From Acanthosepion pharaonis (taxonomy: Eukaryota > Mollusca > Cephalopoda > Sepiida > Sepiidae): a DNA stretch of 64,000 nt. Each line of letters opens with the position of its first letter. The stretch's first letter is position 1. Under the pieces are notes generated by a model. That model saw only the letters and a list, made by a program, of their open reading frames with translations. It did not search any database and was not told the origin of the DNA. This document shows, piece by piece, positions 27,255-34,639 of this stretch. The position numbers were made by a program, and so were the translations under genes. Location of the stretch: positions 124,001 through 188,000 of the forward strand of contig CAHIKZ030004736.1 of the NCBI GenBank assembly GCA_903632075.3, written 5' to 3'.

Positions 27255-30200
27255 AATCAGGCATTCATTTTCTTATCCATGTGTCTTTTATAATTTGTCA
27301 TAGAAACAGTATTTATTCCTGTCAAAAATAATCCTGCTTTAGACATTGTGTCCTCTGGCCTTCATCAGGTGTATTAATTCAGGTAACCTACAGGGAATTC
27401 CAAACTAAACCCTTTATTTAATCTATGGGGTAGACTTTTCTTGTTCCATAGTCCATGTCGAGTGATATCTCATCTAGTTCTTATTTTTAATGAAGTATAA
27501 CTGAGCAGTACCAAAAATAAGAAGTAGATGAGATATCTATAAACTTGGGAAATGGAACAAGAGCAGTCAATCCTATAGATTAACTAAACAGTTCAATTCA
27601 CAATTCCCTATAGGCTACCCTGATTGACATACACCTGATGAAGGCCAGAGCATATAATGTCCAATACATTGTGATAACATCAATGATGAGGAAAATAGTC
27701 TGAATGTAAATAGTATAATAAAATACTCAAAAATGTTTACTACCTTGCAATCTATGATATAAGGCCTCCCACACTACAGCATCTCAATTTTCATGAGGTG
27801 ATATTCATGTAAAATACAAATTATATTGTAGCCTAATTATGTACAATAATAGGTCATATACAATATAGGTGAACAATTCAACTAGAAAAATTGTAAATAA
27901 TTACAATGTATCTAGATACAAATAAGAGACATGTTATAATAGATCATTCCATCTTAAATAAATCAACAATGTTTTGCAACAATATTTAACATCGACTTGA
28001 GATTTTTCTTCTTAAAATGTTAAATAATTGTAACACATTCAACATTATGGATAAAAATAGTGAATTTTATGTAGTGTTTGTTTCAGACAAACAAATAAAT
28101 GATTAATAAATAAGTGTAGATGAAAAATAAATAAATATTATAATAGACTGCTTGTTTGTTACATTTAGCTTTAAGAGAAGAGTTTTTAAAAAAAAAATGA
28201 TTCAACGAAAGCTAGACAGTTAATAAAAAATAAACTTGCTGTGAAACATTTGCTCATTAAATTTTCTAAAAATAGAATGTCTTGATAAGAACCTACCAAA
28301 TGTAATTTGGTCAAAGACAGACGGTTTGTGTTTTAACTTTCAAAATTAGAAGATATACACCTTTGTATTTTTTGGCCAATCAGAAGGGTGCCTTCCATCC
28401 ATACAAATTTAGAAGATACACACCTTTGTATTTTTTGGCCAATCAGAAGGGTGCCTTCCATTCACGCAAATTTAAAAGTTGAGGTCACCTGGAGCCTATT
28501 TGAAGGCTAGATAAGTTAGCAGAAAATTTTAGAAGACACAAAAATTTCAGTAGGAAAGTGACAAAAAAGGTACAGAAGGTTACAAGTATAAGGATATCAG
28601 AAGGAAAAGCTATTTTGGCTGTCATTTGTTTCTTTCTATATACATCTGTTATATTTTCGTAAAAAAAAGAAAGAAAGAATAAAAAAAGGAAACTAGCTTT
28701 CTTGTCCACGTGACTTTTCACACATTCCCATTCTTCTTTAAAAGCTGCGTTCTTCTTCCTTTTCAGTTTTCATTCTAAATTCTTTCCTTTGTTGATTACT
28801 GACTGCTGTGAATTAAGTTCAGTAAAGCCTTAAGAAAAGGTTATTCTATCCTAGCTTTCTTCTCTGTACTACGTAACAACATCTTATTCTAAAAATGTTC
28901 TCACTTCTCCCACTGCCCTCCCTCATTGTTTTAGTAACCTTCTTGGAATTTTGAAACAAATATTATGTTTAATCCATGGAGGTAGGTTATGCCCATTCTG
29001 CTTTTCAATATTAAAGTATATTTTTATATCAGTTCATACTTTCCAGTTTTAATCATCTTTGTATCACTTATGTGACTTTCCAACACTAACAGATCAAAGG
29101 ATTGAACTCACAATTATCAGGGAACAAAATATGTTTTTATTTAACAAATCTACTTGCCCATGTGTCTCTTGGACAATCCAAACACTTTAAGAAAACCGTA
29201 GAGTACAATGACTGAAACATAGGGAGTATGTAGTGAGTGTGAAATAATAATAACTCTTTTTACCCACCCTCTTCAAATTTGGAGGACTGAAGAAAAAGAC
29301 AGAAAGGAATTCGCAAAACTATGTGAAATTGTTTTTGAACCAATGAAAACCTTGCCGCCACAGAAATTAGCCATTGAGCCAAGAAGAAGAAAAGAAAGTA
29401 GCAAGACTATGTGAAATTCCTTTTTATGATACAATGTGGAGAAAAATTAATACGAGAAAAGTGTCTGAACTGAAGTCATGTGAACGATTTCGTTTCAGTT
29501 CCTCGTGAGCAGCGTTGAACTTGCTAGTGAAAATTATTTGCCAATTATTATCAGCTATATTACAAAGCACTTTAAAGAATTTTCTCTCAACTATCCAAGA
29601 AAGCTAAGTATTTCAAACTATATCTTTCCGTCTACTTTTCAACGGGTAAACCATATTCCTGCTTTGAGCAACGAAATCGCTTACCTTTGTTTTAAACATT
29701 TTTTAACACTGTGACATCTGTTGGATGAACATTTCCTCTTCAGAACAATACGTTAAAACTACGGACTTGAAAATTCCTGATATATTTTCCTGAAACAACT
29801 GACATAACTTCAAGCGTATAAATTCGTAAATAAATTCCATATCATATTTTCTTAAAATTACCCGTGCGTTTCCTCGTTATGACCCTCCAATCCATTAATT
29901 TTCTTGGCGTGGGTAAATCAACTGTTCTAAGTATATCAACAAAGATAAGGAATGTTATTTCTCTTGATTTTGCATTAAACACCGTAAACAATGGAAATTT
30001 TTTTAAAAAGTTTACCAAGAGTAGCCTCCTAATCTGTCTTTATCGACATTTAAATGACAGATCGTCGAAAACCACGACGAAGACAAGCACACACACGCAG
30101 ATATTTTTTTTAAATGTCACTGTATGCCAGAATGTAAATAAATCTCTCTTCAAAGAGAAAAATATTATTTTTCCATAACTTTTCATCGATGACAATATTT

Positions 30201-30843
30201 TAAAAAGCTGCTTGATTTAATTTAATTAAATCCGTTTACTTTTTAGCGCTTCTTTAGTGTAGTAGTTATATTTTCCCATGATTGCCATATCATTCCAAAA
30301 TTTATTCAGAACATTAGTCATATAAATTGTGGCGTTGATATTAATTTATGAAAATAAACTTGAAATAAAGAAAAGAAATGAAAAACTCAAACATTCCGAA
30401 TAATTTAACAAAGACTGACCTTTACGTTTTTGACCTTCGTACACAGATTGGGGAAGGTACGGAATTGTATCCACTGTTTCATCTATTCCGGTTTCTACGT
30501 GTCCGCTATCAATATTAATTCTTAATGACAAAAAATCCACCATGGATGGTCCCTGCGAAAGCTTTTGTCTAAAATTTAATAATGTTTCATTTACTTGTAC
30601 CTCTTTGGGGCCATTTCTTGAAGTGAGATTGTCAGTTTTCAAAGATTTGTTGTTATTCGTTTGGCGAGACGACAAACAAAATGTCCTTTTTTGCTTTCCA
30701 CATCGCTGCGAATCGCTATTATAAAGGGAGTGTACATTAAATAGGCATAAAAAAGGCTGTTTCTCCTTGAAACATTGACAATAAACGTTTTTTCTCAAAA
30801 ACACACTTCTGTACATATTAATTCTTATGGAGACGGTAGCCAT
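3180..30843 (-). CDS. CDK5RAP1: CDK5RAP1, mitochondrial tRNA methylthiotransferase (5' six exons, gene runs off left edge)
   Basis: Radical-SAM, two-cluster Fe-S enzyme of the MiaB family. Family members convert i6A37 to ms2i6A37, in animals on mitochondrial tRNAs. Six exons were assembled on the minus strand: 30420-30843, 26742-26845, 18449-18581, 12827-12955, 5475-5556 and 3180-3300. Together they give 993 bp, exactly 331 codons, with AG/GT at every junction and matching phases. Residues 1-141 are a basic, poorly conserved leader. The N-terminal UPF0004 domain starts near 142 with ETYGCQMN and supplies cluster cysteines C149, C185 (MTCAIREG) and C222 (GCMAERLK). The radical-SAM CxxxCxxC motif is C297, C301, C304 in MRGCDNMCTYC. 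The rest of the radical-SAM barrel and the TRAM domain lie beyond the left edge. All six expected cysteines are present and no stop is seen, so the gene looks intact. A MiaB paralogue such as CDKAL1 is less likely because GRERSRPVESI and GPDAYRDLPRLL read as CDK5RAP1. Confidence 0.93.
3360..3490 (-). repeat. Hairpin-repeat family, half copy
   Basis: Contains ataaaagtgaacattgaagt and a following aggcaacagtcttatttcatgct stretch. These match the left arm of the complete hairpin at 15478-15614. The complementary arm is missing. Confidence 0.6.
4395..4685. repeat. Foldback (MITE-like) inverted repeat
   Basis: The left arm (about 4397-4555) and right arm (about 4585-4685) are imperfect reverse complements. 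Shared landmarks are ttaggact...ctaaagtgat, tgtaattacaca/tgcaattaca and a 20-bp block around tagtctagccaatttcat at 4520 and gaaattggctagacta at 4592. No coding capacity. It has the shape of a non-autonomous DNA transposon or folded-back insertion. Confidence 0.7.
4734..4773. repeat. (TA)n(CATA)n microsatellite
   Basis: Uninterrupted TA dinucleotides followed by CATA units, abutting the left end of a deleted mariner copy. Confidence 0.95.
4765..5322 (+). mobile_element. Internally deleted mariner-like transposon, copy A
   Basis: The ends resemble each other as inverted repeats: acacagagtacaatgggtaa on the left, and tttattcatcaaaccctgtg on the right read in reverse complement. The plus strand encodes a helix-turn-helix-like N-terminal stretch (KKCTMTQCTLPKIEKRHVLL, then VQRIRNS). 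This jumps directly to a transposase C-terminal stretch resembling ERETNKTPYHAKGELKAR. The catalytic middle is missing. The same family recurs in opposite orientation at 11888-12440. Confidence 0.6.
5475..5556 (-). CDS. CDK5RAP1: CDK5RAP1 exon 5
   Basis: An 82-bp exon between a tttag acceptor and a gtaagt donor. It encodes VNVMLSSDETYADILPIRMD and then SESKSAFV. This is the linker that joins the UPF0004 domain to the radical-SAM domain and corresponds to human NVLLSLDETYADVMPV. The phase fits both neighbouring exons exactly. Confidence 0.92.
6690..7010. repeat. Hairpin-repeat family copy with TA tail
   Basis: Arms at about 6811-6850 and 6863-6902 pair through tttcatgcttgaacaca and its complement. 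They are followed by the family tail (ttgacctcagtgtccacttt) and a short (TA)n run at 7002-7014. It is related to copies at 10325-10510, 15420-15655 and 31092-31190. Confidence 0.7.
7015..8208 (-). mobile_element. Mariner transposon, inactivated
   Basis: Terminal inverted repeats are visible: gactgaaaagttcataggct near 7021 and its counterpart agcctatgaacttgtcagct near 8186. Length is about 1.2 kb, right for mariner. The minus strand encodes a decayed transposase with the family block NECWVHHFEPE (near 7560) and a later HSP.SPDL block (near 7250), broken by stops and frameshifts. It abuts a (TA)n tract, consistent with TA target choice, and a Tc1 element lies immediately to its right. Confidence 0.82.
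8220..10262 (-). mobile_element. Tc1-like transposon, inactivated and split by an insertion
   Basis: Long inverted terminal repeats (about 180 bp) run from cagtgggtgtaaacaaat at 8220 and from the right end at 10262, which ends cctccact. Both flanks are TA. The minus strand encodes the transposase N-terminus at 9720-9912 (MSRDKELVNLQKELIVKLWK, a Tc1 helix-turn-helix) and a middle piece (RRTGAPQKISVRSLRKL near 9270). The C-terminus is near 8630-8480 (NPIGNLWHYLK..., EEEWNKIP). Stops and frameshifts disable it. About 430 bp of unrelated DNA separates N-terminal and middle parts at 9310-9745. Without that insert the element is about 1.6 kb, the normal Tc1 size. Confidence 0.85.
9310..9745 (+). 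mobile_element. LTR-like insertion inside the Tc1 transposase
   Basis: A block of higher GC that interrupts the Tc1 reading frame. It starts with tgtag and ends with ctaca, the short inverted ends typical of LTRs. It has two copies of gctgattggttg (9508-9519 and 9569-9580, inverted CCAAT boxes) and a TATA-like gataaaag at 9601. No matching target-site duplication was seen at the flanks, so a solo LTR is an inference. Confidence 0.45.
10262..10325. repeat. (TA)n(CATA)n microsatellite
   Basis: A TA tract with terminal CATA units directly at the right end of the Tc1 element. Confidence 0.95.
10325..10510. repeat. Hairpin-repeat family copy with (TA)n
   Basis: Carries the family tail (gacctcagtgcccactttta, then catacctta) followed by a TA tract at 10469-10506. 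The order matches 6690-7010 and 15420-15655, so the microsatellite appears to be part of the repeat unit. Confidence 0.65.
10920..11770. repeat. Large foldback repeat with degenerate tandem units
   Basis: Three degenerate copies of a unit containing tctagtgaatacacctaaaa ... cagttttaaaatgtgtat lie at about 11075-11155, 11205-11280 and 11425-11500. An inverted copy (ttaggtgtatttgctagata) is at 11590-11630. The flanking cttctaaacaaggaaaa at 11373 pairs with tttttccttgtttagaag at 11652. A short relative appears at 37575-37640. No coding signal. Confidence 0.6.
11888..12440 (-). mobile_element. Internally deleted mariner-like transposon, copy B
   Basis: Left end cagggtatgatcaataaatt matches the inverted right end of copy A. 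The minus strand encodes an N-terminal stretch related to copy A (TLPEI...VQRIQKELDESN). It then encodes a transposase core piece (EEVVLPWVKRMAAGRP, QQDSAPCHTSR), ending in stops. A PPNSPD-type catalytic block is not intact. The element is dead. Confidence 0.65.
12827..12955 (-). CDS. CDK5RAP1: CDK5RAP1 exon 4 (third cluster cysteine)
   Basis: Acceptor gtttag, donor gtatgc. The split Gly codon is completed and the exon reads GCMAERLK, then EKMVDIVCGPDAYRDLPRLL. C222 completes the three N-terminal cluster ligands. The GPDAYRDLPRLL stretch is nearly identical to animal CDK5RAP1. Confidence 0.94.
14270..15430 (+). mobile_element. CR1/jockey-like LINE, 5'-truncated and decayed
   Basis: Frame-broken reverse transcriptase. 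It opens with PSDPSNYWPISLLPLFEKLL (14305), then the LDI..V motif-A region (14510) and KLKSYGV. A PQGS-like block follows (14690, GYPPGLHA in one frame), then FINDLPKDI with an altered YADD region. It ends at 15230-15320 with SHLWNTLLAPCFPANFNLQKFKCNV, the conserved LINE C-terminus. That C-terminal block recurs at 16130, 26400, 46200 and 60050. Confidence 0.82.
15420..15655. repeat. Hairpin-repeat family, complete copy, with (TA)n tail
   Basis: Arms 15478-15540 and 15551-15614 are about 62 nt each and nearly complementary (aaaagtgaacattgaagtca pairs with tgacttcaatgtccactttt). A loop of about 10 nt separates them, and a TA tract follows at 15618-15653. No coding potential. It is best read as a short non-autonomous foldback element. 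Confidence 0.8.
16120..16340 (-). mobile_element. LINE 3' fragment (C-terminal block)
   Basis: The minus strand encodes AKSFCSHTSCLWKSFLASCF and then FDLQEFKY, the same LINE C-terminal block as at 15230. Heavily 5'-truncated. Confidence 0.75.
16705..16860 (+). mobile_element. tRNA-derived SINE head, decayed
   Basis: The sequence ataacctagtggattaaag resembles the Pol III A-box region of the better copy at 45430. The following ttgtgaatttaatgatat and ttagacttagtgg track that copy with substitutions. Confidence 0.5.
17950..18115 (+). mobile_element. tRNA-derived SINE, 3' body
   Basis: Contains the shared body block: cagtctacccctgtagatta, cctgaagaaggccagagggc, aactttgtgataatcacc and tagtctgaatgtaaag. 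Copies in both orientations occur at 25407, 26935, 27330, 27500, 45352, 45417, 45911 and 51020. The tRNA-like head is missing. Confidence 0.75.
18449..18581 (-). CDS. CDK5RAP1: CDK5RAP1 exon 3 (second cluster cysteine)
   Basis: Acceptor ttattag, donor gtaagt, phase 0 to phase 1. It encodes SNVVLVMTCAIREGAEKKIW followed by a lysine-rich helix and PMKIGILG. C185 is the second auxiliary-cluster ligand. The alternative acceptor two bases downstream would create an immediate stop, which fixes the start of the exon. Confidence 0.93.
20480..21910. repeat. Foldback-repeat family, copy 2
   Basis: Plus-strand body from attcattaatttggaaattc matches 1110-1200. The right end (cctttcttcttaataataac near 21877) matches the inverted arm of copy 3. 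It lies within CDK5RAP1 intron 2 and has no coding signal. Confidence 0.6.
21932..22815. repeat. Long inverted repeat bounded by (TA)n tracts
   Basis: Left arm 21963-22145 and right arm 22500-22743 are reverse complements, with few differences. One shared block is agcaacttagacccaaatat, another is ggaaaagttccatag. Each arm abuts a TA tract (21932-21962 and 22744-22813). The 22146-22499 spacer encodes, with stops, RFKSSEIRKILINNTKIFYK, a Penelope-like retroelement tail. The right arm reads to NNTCLNNDMLPIYI before the TA tract. Confidence 0.75.
23041..23080. repeat. (TA)10(CA)10 microsatellite
   Basis: Twenty bases of TA followed by twenty bases of CA. It lies inside CDK5RAP1 intron 2. Confidence 0.95.
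23740..24100 (+). mobile_element. Penelope-like retroelement 3' fragment with GIY-YIG-like motif
   Basis: Plus-strand frame reads FKTLQYSKYFIFNVKQKVH and VVPTNFITTTIEKNL and ends at CKDCWKEYIGETSRK. The last part resembles the GIY-YIG endonuclease entry region of Penelope-like elements. The frame then hits stops. This is a 5'- and 3'-truncated relic. Confidence 0.6.
24289..24366. repeat. (TA)n(CA)n microsatellite
   Basis: About 55 bases of TA, then gtata and a CA tract. The Ile-Tyr and Cys-Val translations across it are not genes. Confidence 0.96.
25407..25650 (-). mobile_element. tRNA-derived SINE body, minus orientation
   Basis: Reverse complement of the body at 17950: the ctccggccttcttcaggcgg, gggtagactgttctagttcc and ggactattgtcctcatcttt blocks are present. 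The tRNA-like head appears lost at the right side. Confidence 0.75.
25640..26342 (+). mobile_element. Penelope-like retroelement remnants and (TA)n
   Basis: 25680-25880 reads, with stops, QSGRITIL...TINKNQKFLKLYT, related to the 22250 spacer. 26140-26290 reads NETCMNEKMLPKYTHT and runs into CA/TA repeats at 26288-26342, just as NNTCLNNDMLPIYI does at 22720. The order suggests that one retroelement family carries the microsatellite. Confidence 0.45.
26390..26605 (+). mobile_element. LINE 3' fragment (C-terminal block)
   Basis: Contains, in one frame, ARSQPFTVFIAVTITS and in another SYLWNSLPTS-like coding followed by FDLPKFKCNVNSHL-like coding. It matches the end of the LINE at 15230-15320. 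Confidence 0.65.
26742..26845 (-). CDS. CDK5RAP1: CDK5RAP1 exon 2 (first cluster cysteine)
   Basis: Follows a ttacag acceptor and ends at a gtgagt donor in phase 0. It encodes VYFETYGCQMNVSDTEIVWA and onward to IQE. This is the conserved start of the UPF0004 domain, with C149 as the first ligand of the auxiliary [4Fe-4S] cluster. Confidence 0.93.
26935..27112 (-). mobile_element. tRNA-derived SINE body, diverged
   Basis: Minus-strand copy with gccccaaccttcatcagatg, cattttggctgttatg and ccttttatttaatctacaag. It starts 90 bp left of exon 2 in transcription terms, that is, inside intron 1. Confidence 0.65.
27229..27254. repeat. (TG)13 microsatellite
   Basis: Uninterrupted TG repeats in CDK5RAP1 intron 1. 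A further CA tract lies at 19652-19674 in intron 2. Confidence 0.95.
27330..27725. mobile_element. Two SINE bodies in inverted arrangement
   Basis: A minus copy (27330-27495) is followed by a plus copy (27500-27725). They share gatatctcatctagttctta/taagaagtagatgagatatc and the ttgttcca/tggaacaa blocks. Together they form a long imperfect hairpin within CDK5RAP1 intron 1. Confidence 0.75.
28341..28470. repeat. 63-bp tandem duplication with CCAAT
   Basis: Two nearly identical 63-bp units (28341-28403 and 28404-28466), then the start of a third at 28467. Each has cctttgtattttttggccaa followed by tcagaagggtgccttcca. Each unit contains a CCAAT pentamer. It sits in CDK5RAP1 intron 1, about 2 kb downstream of the coding start. 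Confidence 0.9.
30420..30843 (-). CDS. CDK5RAP1: CDK5RAP1 exon 1 (start codon, leader)
   Basis: Encodes 141 residues plus one base. The chosen start, MATVSIRINMYRS, lies at 30843 and gives an Arg/Lys-rich, acid-poor first 35 residues that look like a mitochondrial presequence. An upstream in-frame ATG at 30885 would add 14 residues. The exon ends in YEGQKRK, which aligns with the human segment just before the ETYGCQMN motif, and the donor reads gtcagt. The GPSMVDFL stretch matches the human GPTFQHFL region. Start choice is moderately sure; exon identity is strong because its last base completes the Val codon of exon 2. Confidence 0.85.
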
Positions 30844-31091
30844 GATAATATAAAACGGTGTAAACGTATATTTTGTATACCGCATAAAAAAAACTGTTCA
30901 GCTTATTCTGGCGTATGTCAAACTCAAAACTAAAGCTTTCTATTGCAATACAAAAAAAAATGTAACAAACAAAAAACAATTTATTGGCTATTAGTTTTAA
31001 ATATTATTCCCTAAAATTGTTTAAATAATAAAAAAATCAAATCTCTCTGTCATTTTCCGAAGTGCCGTGAGCTACGATTGTTTACTTTTTT

Positions 31092-31190
31092 TTAAACAGA
31101 CTGTCGCCTCTGGGTGTTGACTTCAATGTCCACTTTTATATTTACATACGCTCTAGTCCTGATATTGAGCATTGCCATTAACTCATAGTG
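31092..31190 (+). repeat. Hairpin-repeat family, right-arm fragment
   Basis: cagactgtcgcctctgggtg, ttgacttcaatgtccacttt and gatattgagcatt match the right arm and tail of the copy at 15551. Confidence 0.7.
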
Positions 31191-32039
31191 TTGGGGAAGG
31201 ATCACCGTTTGAATAAAAAGAAATGAAAGAAAAGATTGTTGCGTGTTCAAATAAAATGATAAACGAAGGATACAAATTTTAAATGTAATTACTTGACTGA
31301 ATTGTGTTGCGGAGTCATTAGTTTGTTTAAATATCAGAAGGTATTTAAATTTGCTTGCATGGCAAAATATAGACAAACATATTTTCAATAAAGCATTTAC
31401 AATTTGAATGGTGAAATTATTCAGGGAATTTATACTGAGTTTGAAAAGTTTAATATTGGTGTACATAAACCAAATAATGTTTTTAATGGCAAATAAAGTG
31501 CCTTTGCTTGGTATGTTAAAGGTGTATGCCAATAAAGTATGATTTGTAATGGATATATAAGTTTGGATTAAACAAACTGTTTTTAAAATAAATCAATTTT
31601 TTATTTAAGAATTTTTATATTTAGAATTAGGTAGGAGTTGTCTACCTTGGTCTGTTAGTTTGAATTGCTTAAGGCTTAAAAAAGGTAAAGTTTAAAGTAC
31701 TTTAAAAGTTAAAAATTACTTAACGAAAGAAGAAAGTGTTGTTCTTCAACAAAAAGTTTGTCTTAGAAAAATCTTGAATATTTGTTGAGTGAGAGAATGC
31801 TTGAAAGTAAGTTGAACATCAAAAGTTGATTCGTGTTTAAAAGAAATTTTTAAACGTACACTTCGGAGTTGATTTTTTTAGAGTTTATATTAAACTATAC
31901 AGAATTCCTTGCTGAGCAATCTGTTGAATAAAAAAATGTGCTGAGGGTGAGTTTTGAAGTTTCAAGCTTAAAGTAGCAGGATAAGTTATTAATATTTATT
32001 GTATAAAATACAATTATGGCACAAGACCGAAAAGGAGGA

Positions 32040-32520
32040 ATGGGGTGAGGCTGGTCTTCACTGACTCTCTTAGTCTTATACCTAGCTAATCCAATTCTAA
32101 TTCACGACCCATTCACTCATTACAATTCGATCATTCATCATAAGAACTCATTCGTCACCAATCAATCCTCCATATACCATAATACCGCATACGCTCTTTC
32201 TTTTCTTTTTATGTGTCATGTCTTTTCACCTCCCTTTATCCTTTGCAACTCTGAAGTTCCTTCTTTCTGCTTCCTCCCCCAGACCACGTTTTGGCATCCA
32301 CATGTCACGTGTTGTTTTCCCTTGTCTCTCTTTCCATCTATTCGACCCGTGAGTATCATATTCTCCAGGCCCTCCTTCCTTATATGTCCCAGAAACTTCA
32401 ACTGCCTTTTCCTGATATTAAGCCTCCTCCTTGTTTGCAACCTTTCTAAGTTGCTCACACGCTCGGTCCATGATATCCTTAACATCCTTCTGTAGAACCA
32501 CATCTCTGTCGCCTCGAGTC
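32040..32520 (-). mobile_element. RTE-like LINE 3' fragment
   Basis: The minus strand encodes MWFYRRMLRISWTERVSN, then RKRQLKFLGHIRKEGLEN and LTGRIDGKRDKGKQ. This is the conserved C-terminal region of RTE-type endonuclease/reverse-transcriptase LINEs. It is 5'-truncated and lies in the intergenic spacer. It is a different family from the CR1/jockey-like fragments elsewhere. Confidence 0.85.
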
Positions 32521-34639
32521 TTTTCTTTTCGCTGTTTTTTTTTTTTTTTTGTTTTTTTCGGTGTGAAAGACAAGACGCCGAGGTTGCCTCGTGTCTTTTT
32601 AATGCTGTCAGTCTTGCCGAGTTGAATGTATGTTTGGTTTTATGGTCTTGTGTAGGCTCCAGAGGCCTGTTTTTATTTACTGGCAGGAGCTGATTTTATT
32701 GGCTATTTATTTTTATTAAACTGAAAATTTGAAGTATGTTTGGAACCCAGAAGGCTGCGCGTAGCCCTGTGGAATAACACAGTAATTCCACCTACATTTT
32801 ACGCGCGCGCGAGTTTTCCTCCCTTCCTACCACACTTGTGCGTGTGTGCGCGCGGTTTGCACCCCTTCCTCTCTTGTTCAATTAGACATAGGAGTATCCA
32901 TCCTTTTGTTGTCGATTTCGACCTTGCTGGCTACTCCTGATAGCTGTCTAGGACGGATTTTGAATTTCTTCCCGCGCGTTTCTTGACGTCACAGACGCCC
33001 AGCGTTACCAACTCAGTTGCTTCCCGATTTTCAAGCTGGACGGACAACTCATTTATTCCGTGCCCTTAACCCATACGCGGGCCGGAATATCTTATTACTA
33101 GCTACCAAAATTTCAACATGTCGACCTTACACTTTCCCAAGACTCATTCTCGTCTTCTCCGTTTTCAACTAGAAAACGTAGAGATCCACGACACAGTCGT
33201 CAGTATATATTTTTCCAGGACAACTTGTCTTGATGCGAACAACTTTCGAACATTCTAACTACTTTGAACCAGTACCTAAAAAAAAATATTACATACATTC
33301 ACACTATCAAACTACACAGTGAATACTTTTCCTATATGTGTACACATACACCTTTCGTTAACAAGTCATTTTTCCAGAACTTTCTTTCTGATGACACTTT
33401 TTCCCGCCTTGGCCATCTTGGTTTTCTGTTTTGGCGCGGAACAATTTTACTAATGGTCTCAACTGTCAGGACAATTACTTGTTTAAATATAATAAAATTT
33501 CATATATGTTTTTCAACCAGACGCCTTTTGTCGTTTAATTCCAGGCTATCTGCACGTATTATTATTTATGCACTTGTTGAATGACCCCTTTTCCTCACTA
33601 AGTTCACTCACGCAATATATTGCTACTTTGTTTGTGAATTCGGTAGTTTTGTGTAGTGTCTGGCACAAGGCCACCTTTTAATAAACCAGCACTGCACGCT
33701 ACCGGGTCCGCAACAGCCCTTGCGAGGTGTGTTTAAATTTTGTCATTTGGTCCTTTGATTTGATGTTGTTCACTTCCGCCTGCTCTACAATAACATAGTT
33801 TAAAACTATCACTTCGATAGCACGACTCGGAGCTTCAAGCAGTTAAACCCTGAGGAAGAAATAATTTAAACAGTGGCGTGCAGAGGTCTGTTAGCGACCG
33901 GGACGAGGATTATGAAAAAAAAAACAAAAAAAAACAAAAAAAAAAAACAAAGCAAAAAGCAATTGTATACATTGAATTAAAGTTAGATTCTCAACACTTT
34001 AAAAAGTAAATTAGAATTTTATTCTAGGAATAGAAATACAATTAAGCAAGATAAAAAAAAAATCAATTATTTTCTAAAATTTGAGCGGATACCGAGCGAA
34101 ATGGGCGAGAAAATCCAACGGTCTCTGTAGTACAATTGAAAGAAAGATCTACTTTCACAAAGAAAACAATTTAAAATTTCACATTACATTAAAATATAAT
34201 TTTACATATGAAACAAAGATTACTAAAATAAAAAAAAATGCCAGCAATTGATTTTTCATTTTTTTCCTAAAACACATTTTAAATTTCTTTAAAATAGAGT
34301 TAATAAAAAGAAAAAAAAATACACTTACATTTACTGATGTTAAATTTCCTTTGGTTTTTCGGTTTTTAATCTGAAAAAGGTTGACTCTACAAGAATGGAA
34401 ATGTATGTTTAAATAATAACCAAGAATGTTTTTTAAGTAGTCTTTGATTGTATGGCATTCTATCTCCGCACCCACTCTTTATATCTTTTGAACTTTCTTT
34501 TCCCTACCAGTTCACAAACATGAAAAATCAAAATGAAAGCACTAACGCCAAAGTCTTGGACTTCTCACATAGGTGTGAAAAAATTTCGGTTTCACGTAAT
34601 TACTTGTCGGAGTTGACACCTCCTTAGTTTCCTATCTGT

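Noticed and set aside
29505..30178. Plus-strand frames of 69 and 104 codons
   Set aside because: They sit inside CDK5RAP1 intron 1 in antisense orientation, with no recognisable domain or splice partners. They are ordinary for AT-rich DNA.
30542..30724. Plus-strand 60-codon frame
   Set aside because: Antisense shadow of CDK5RAP1 exon 1.
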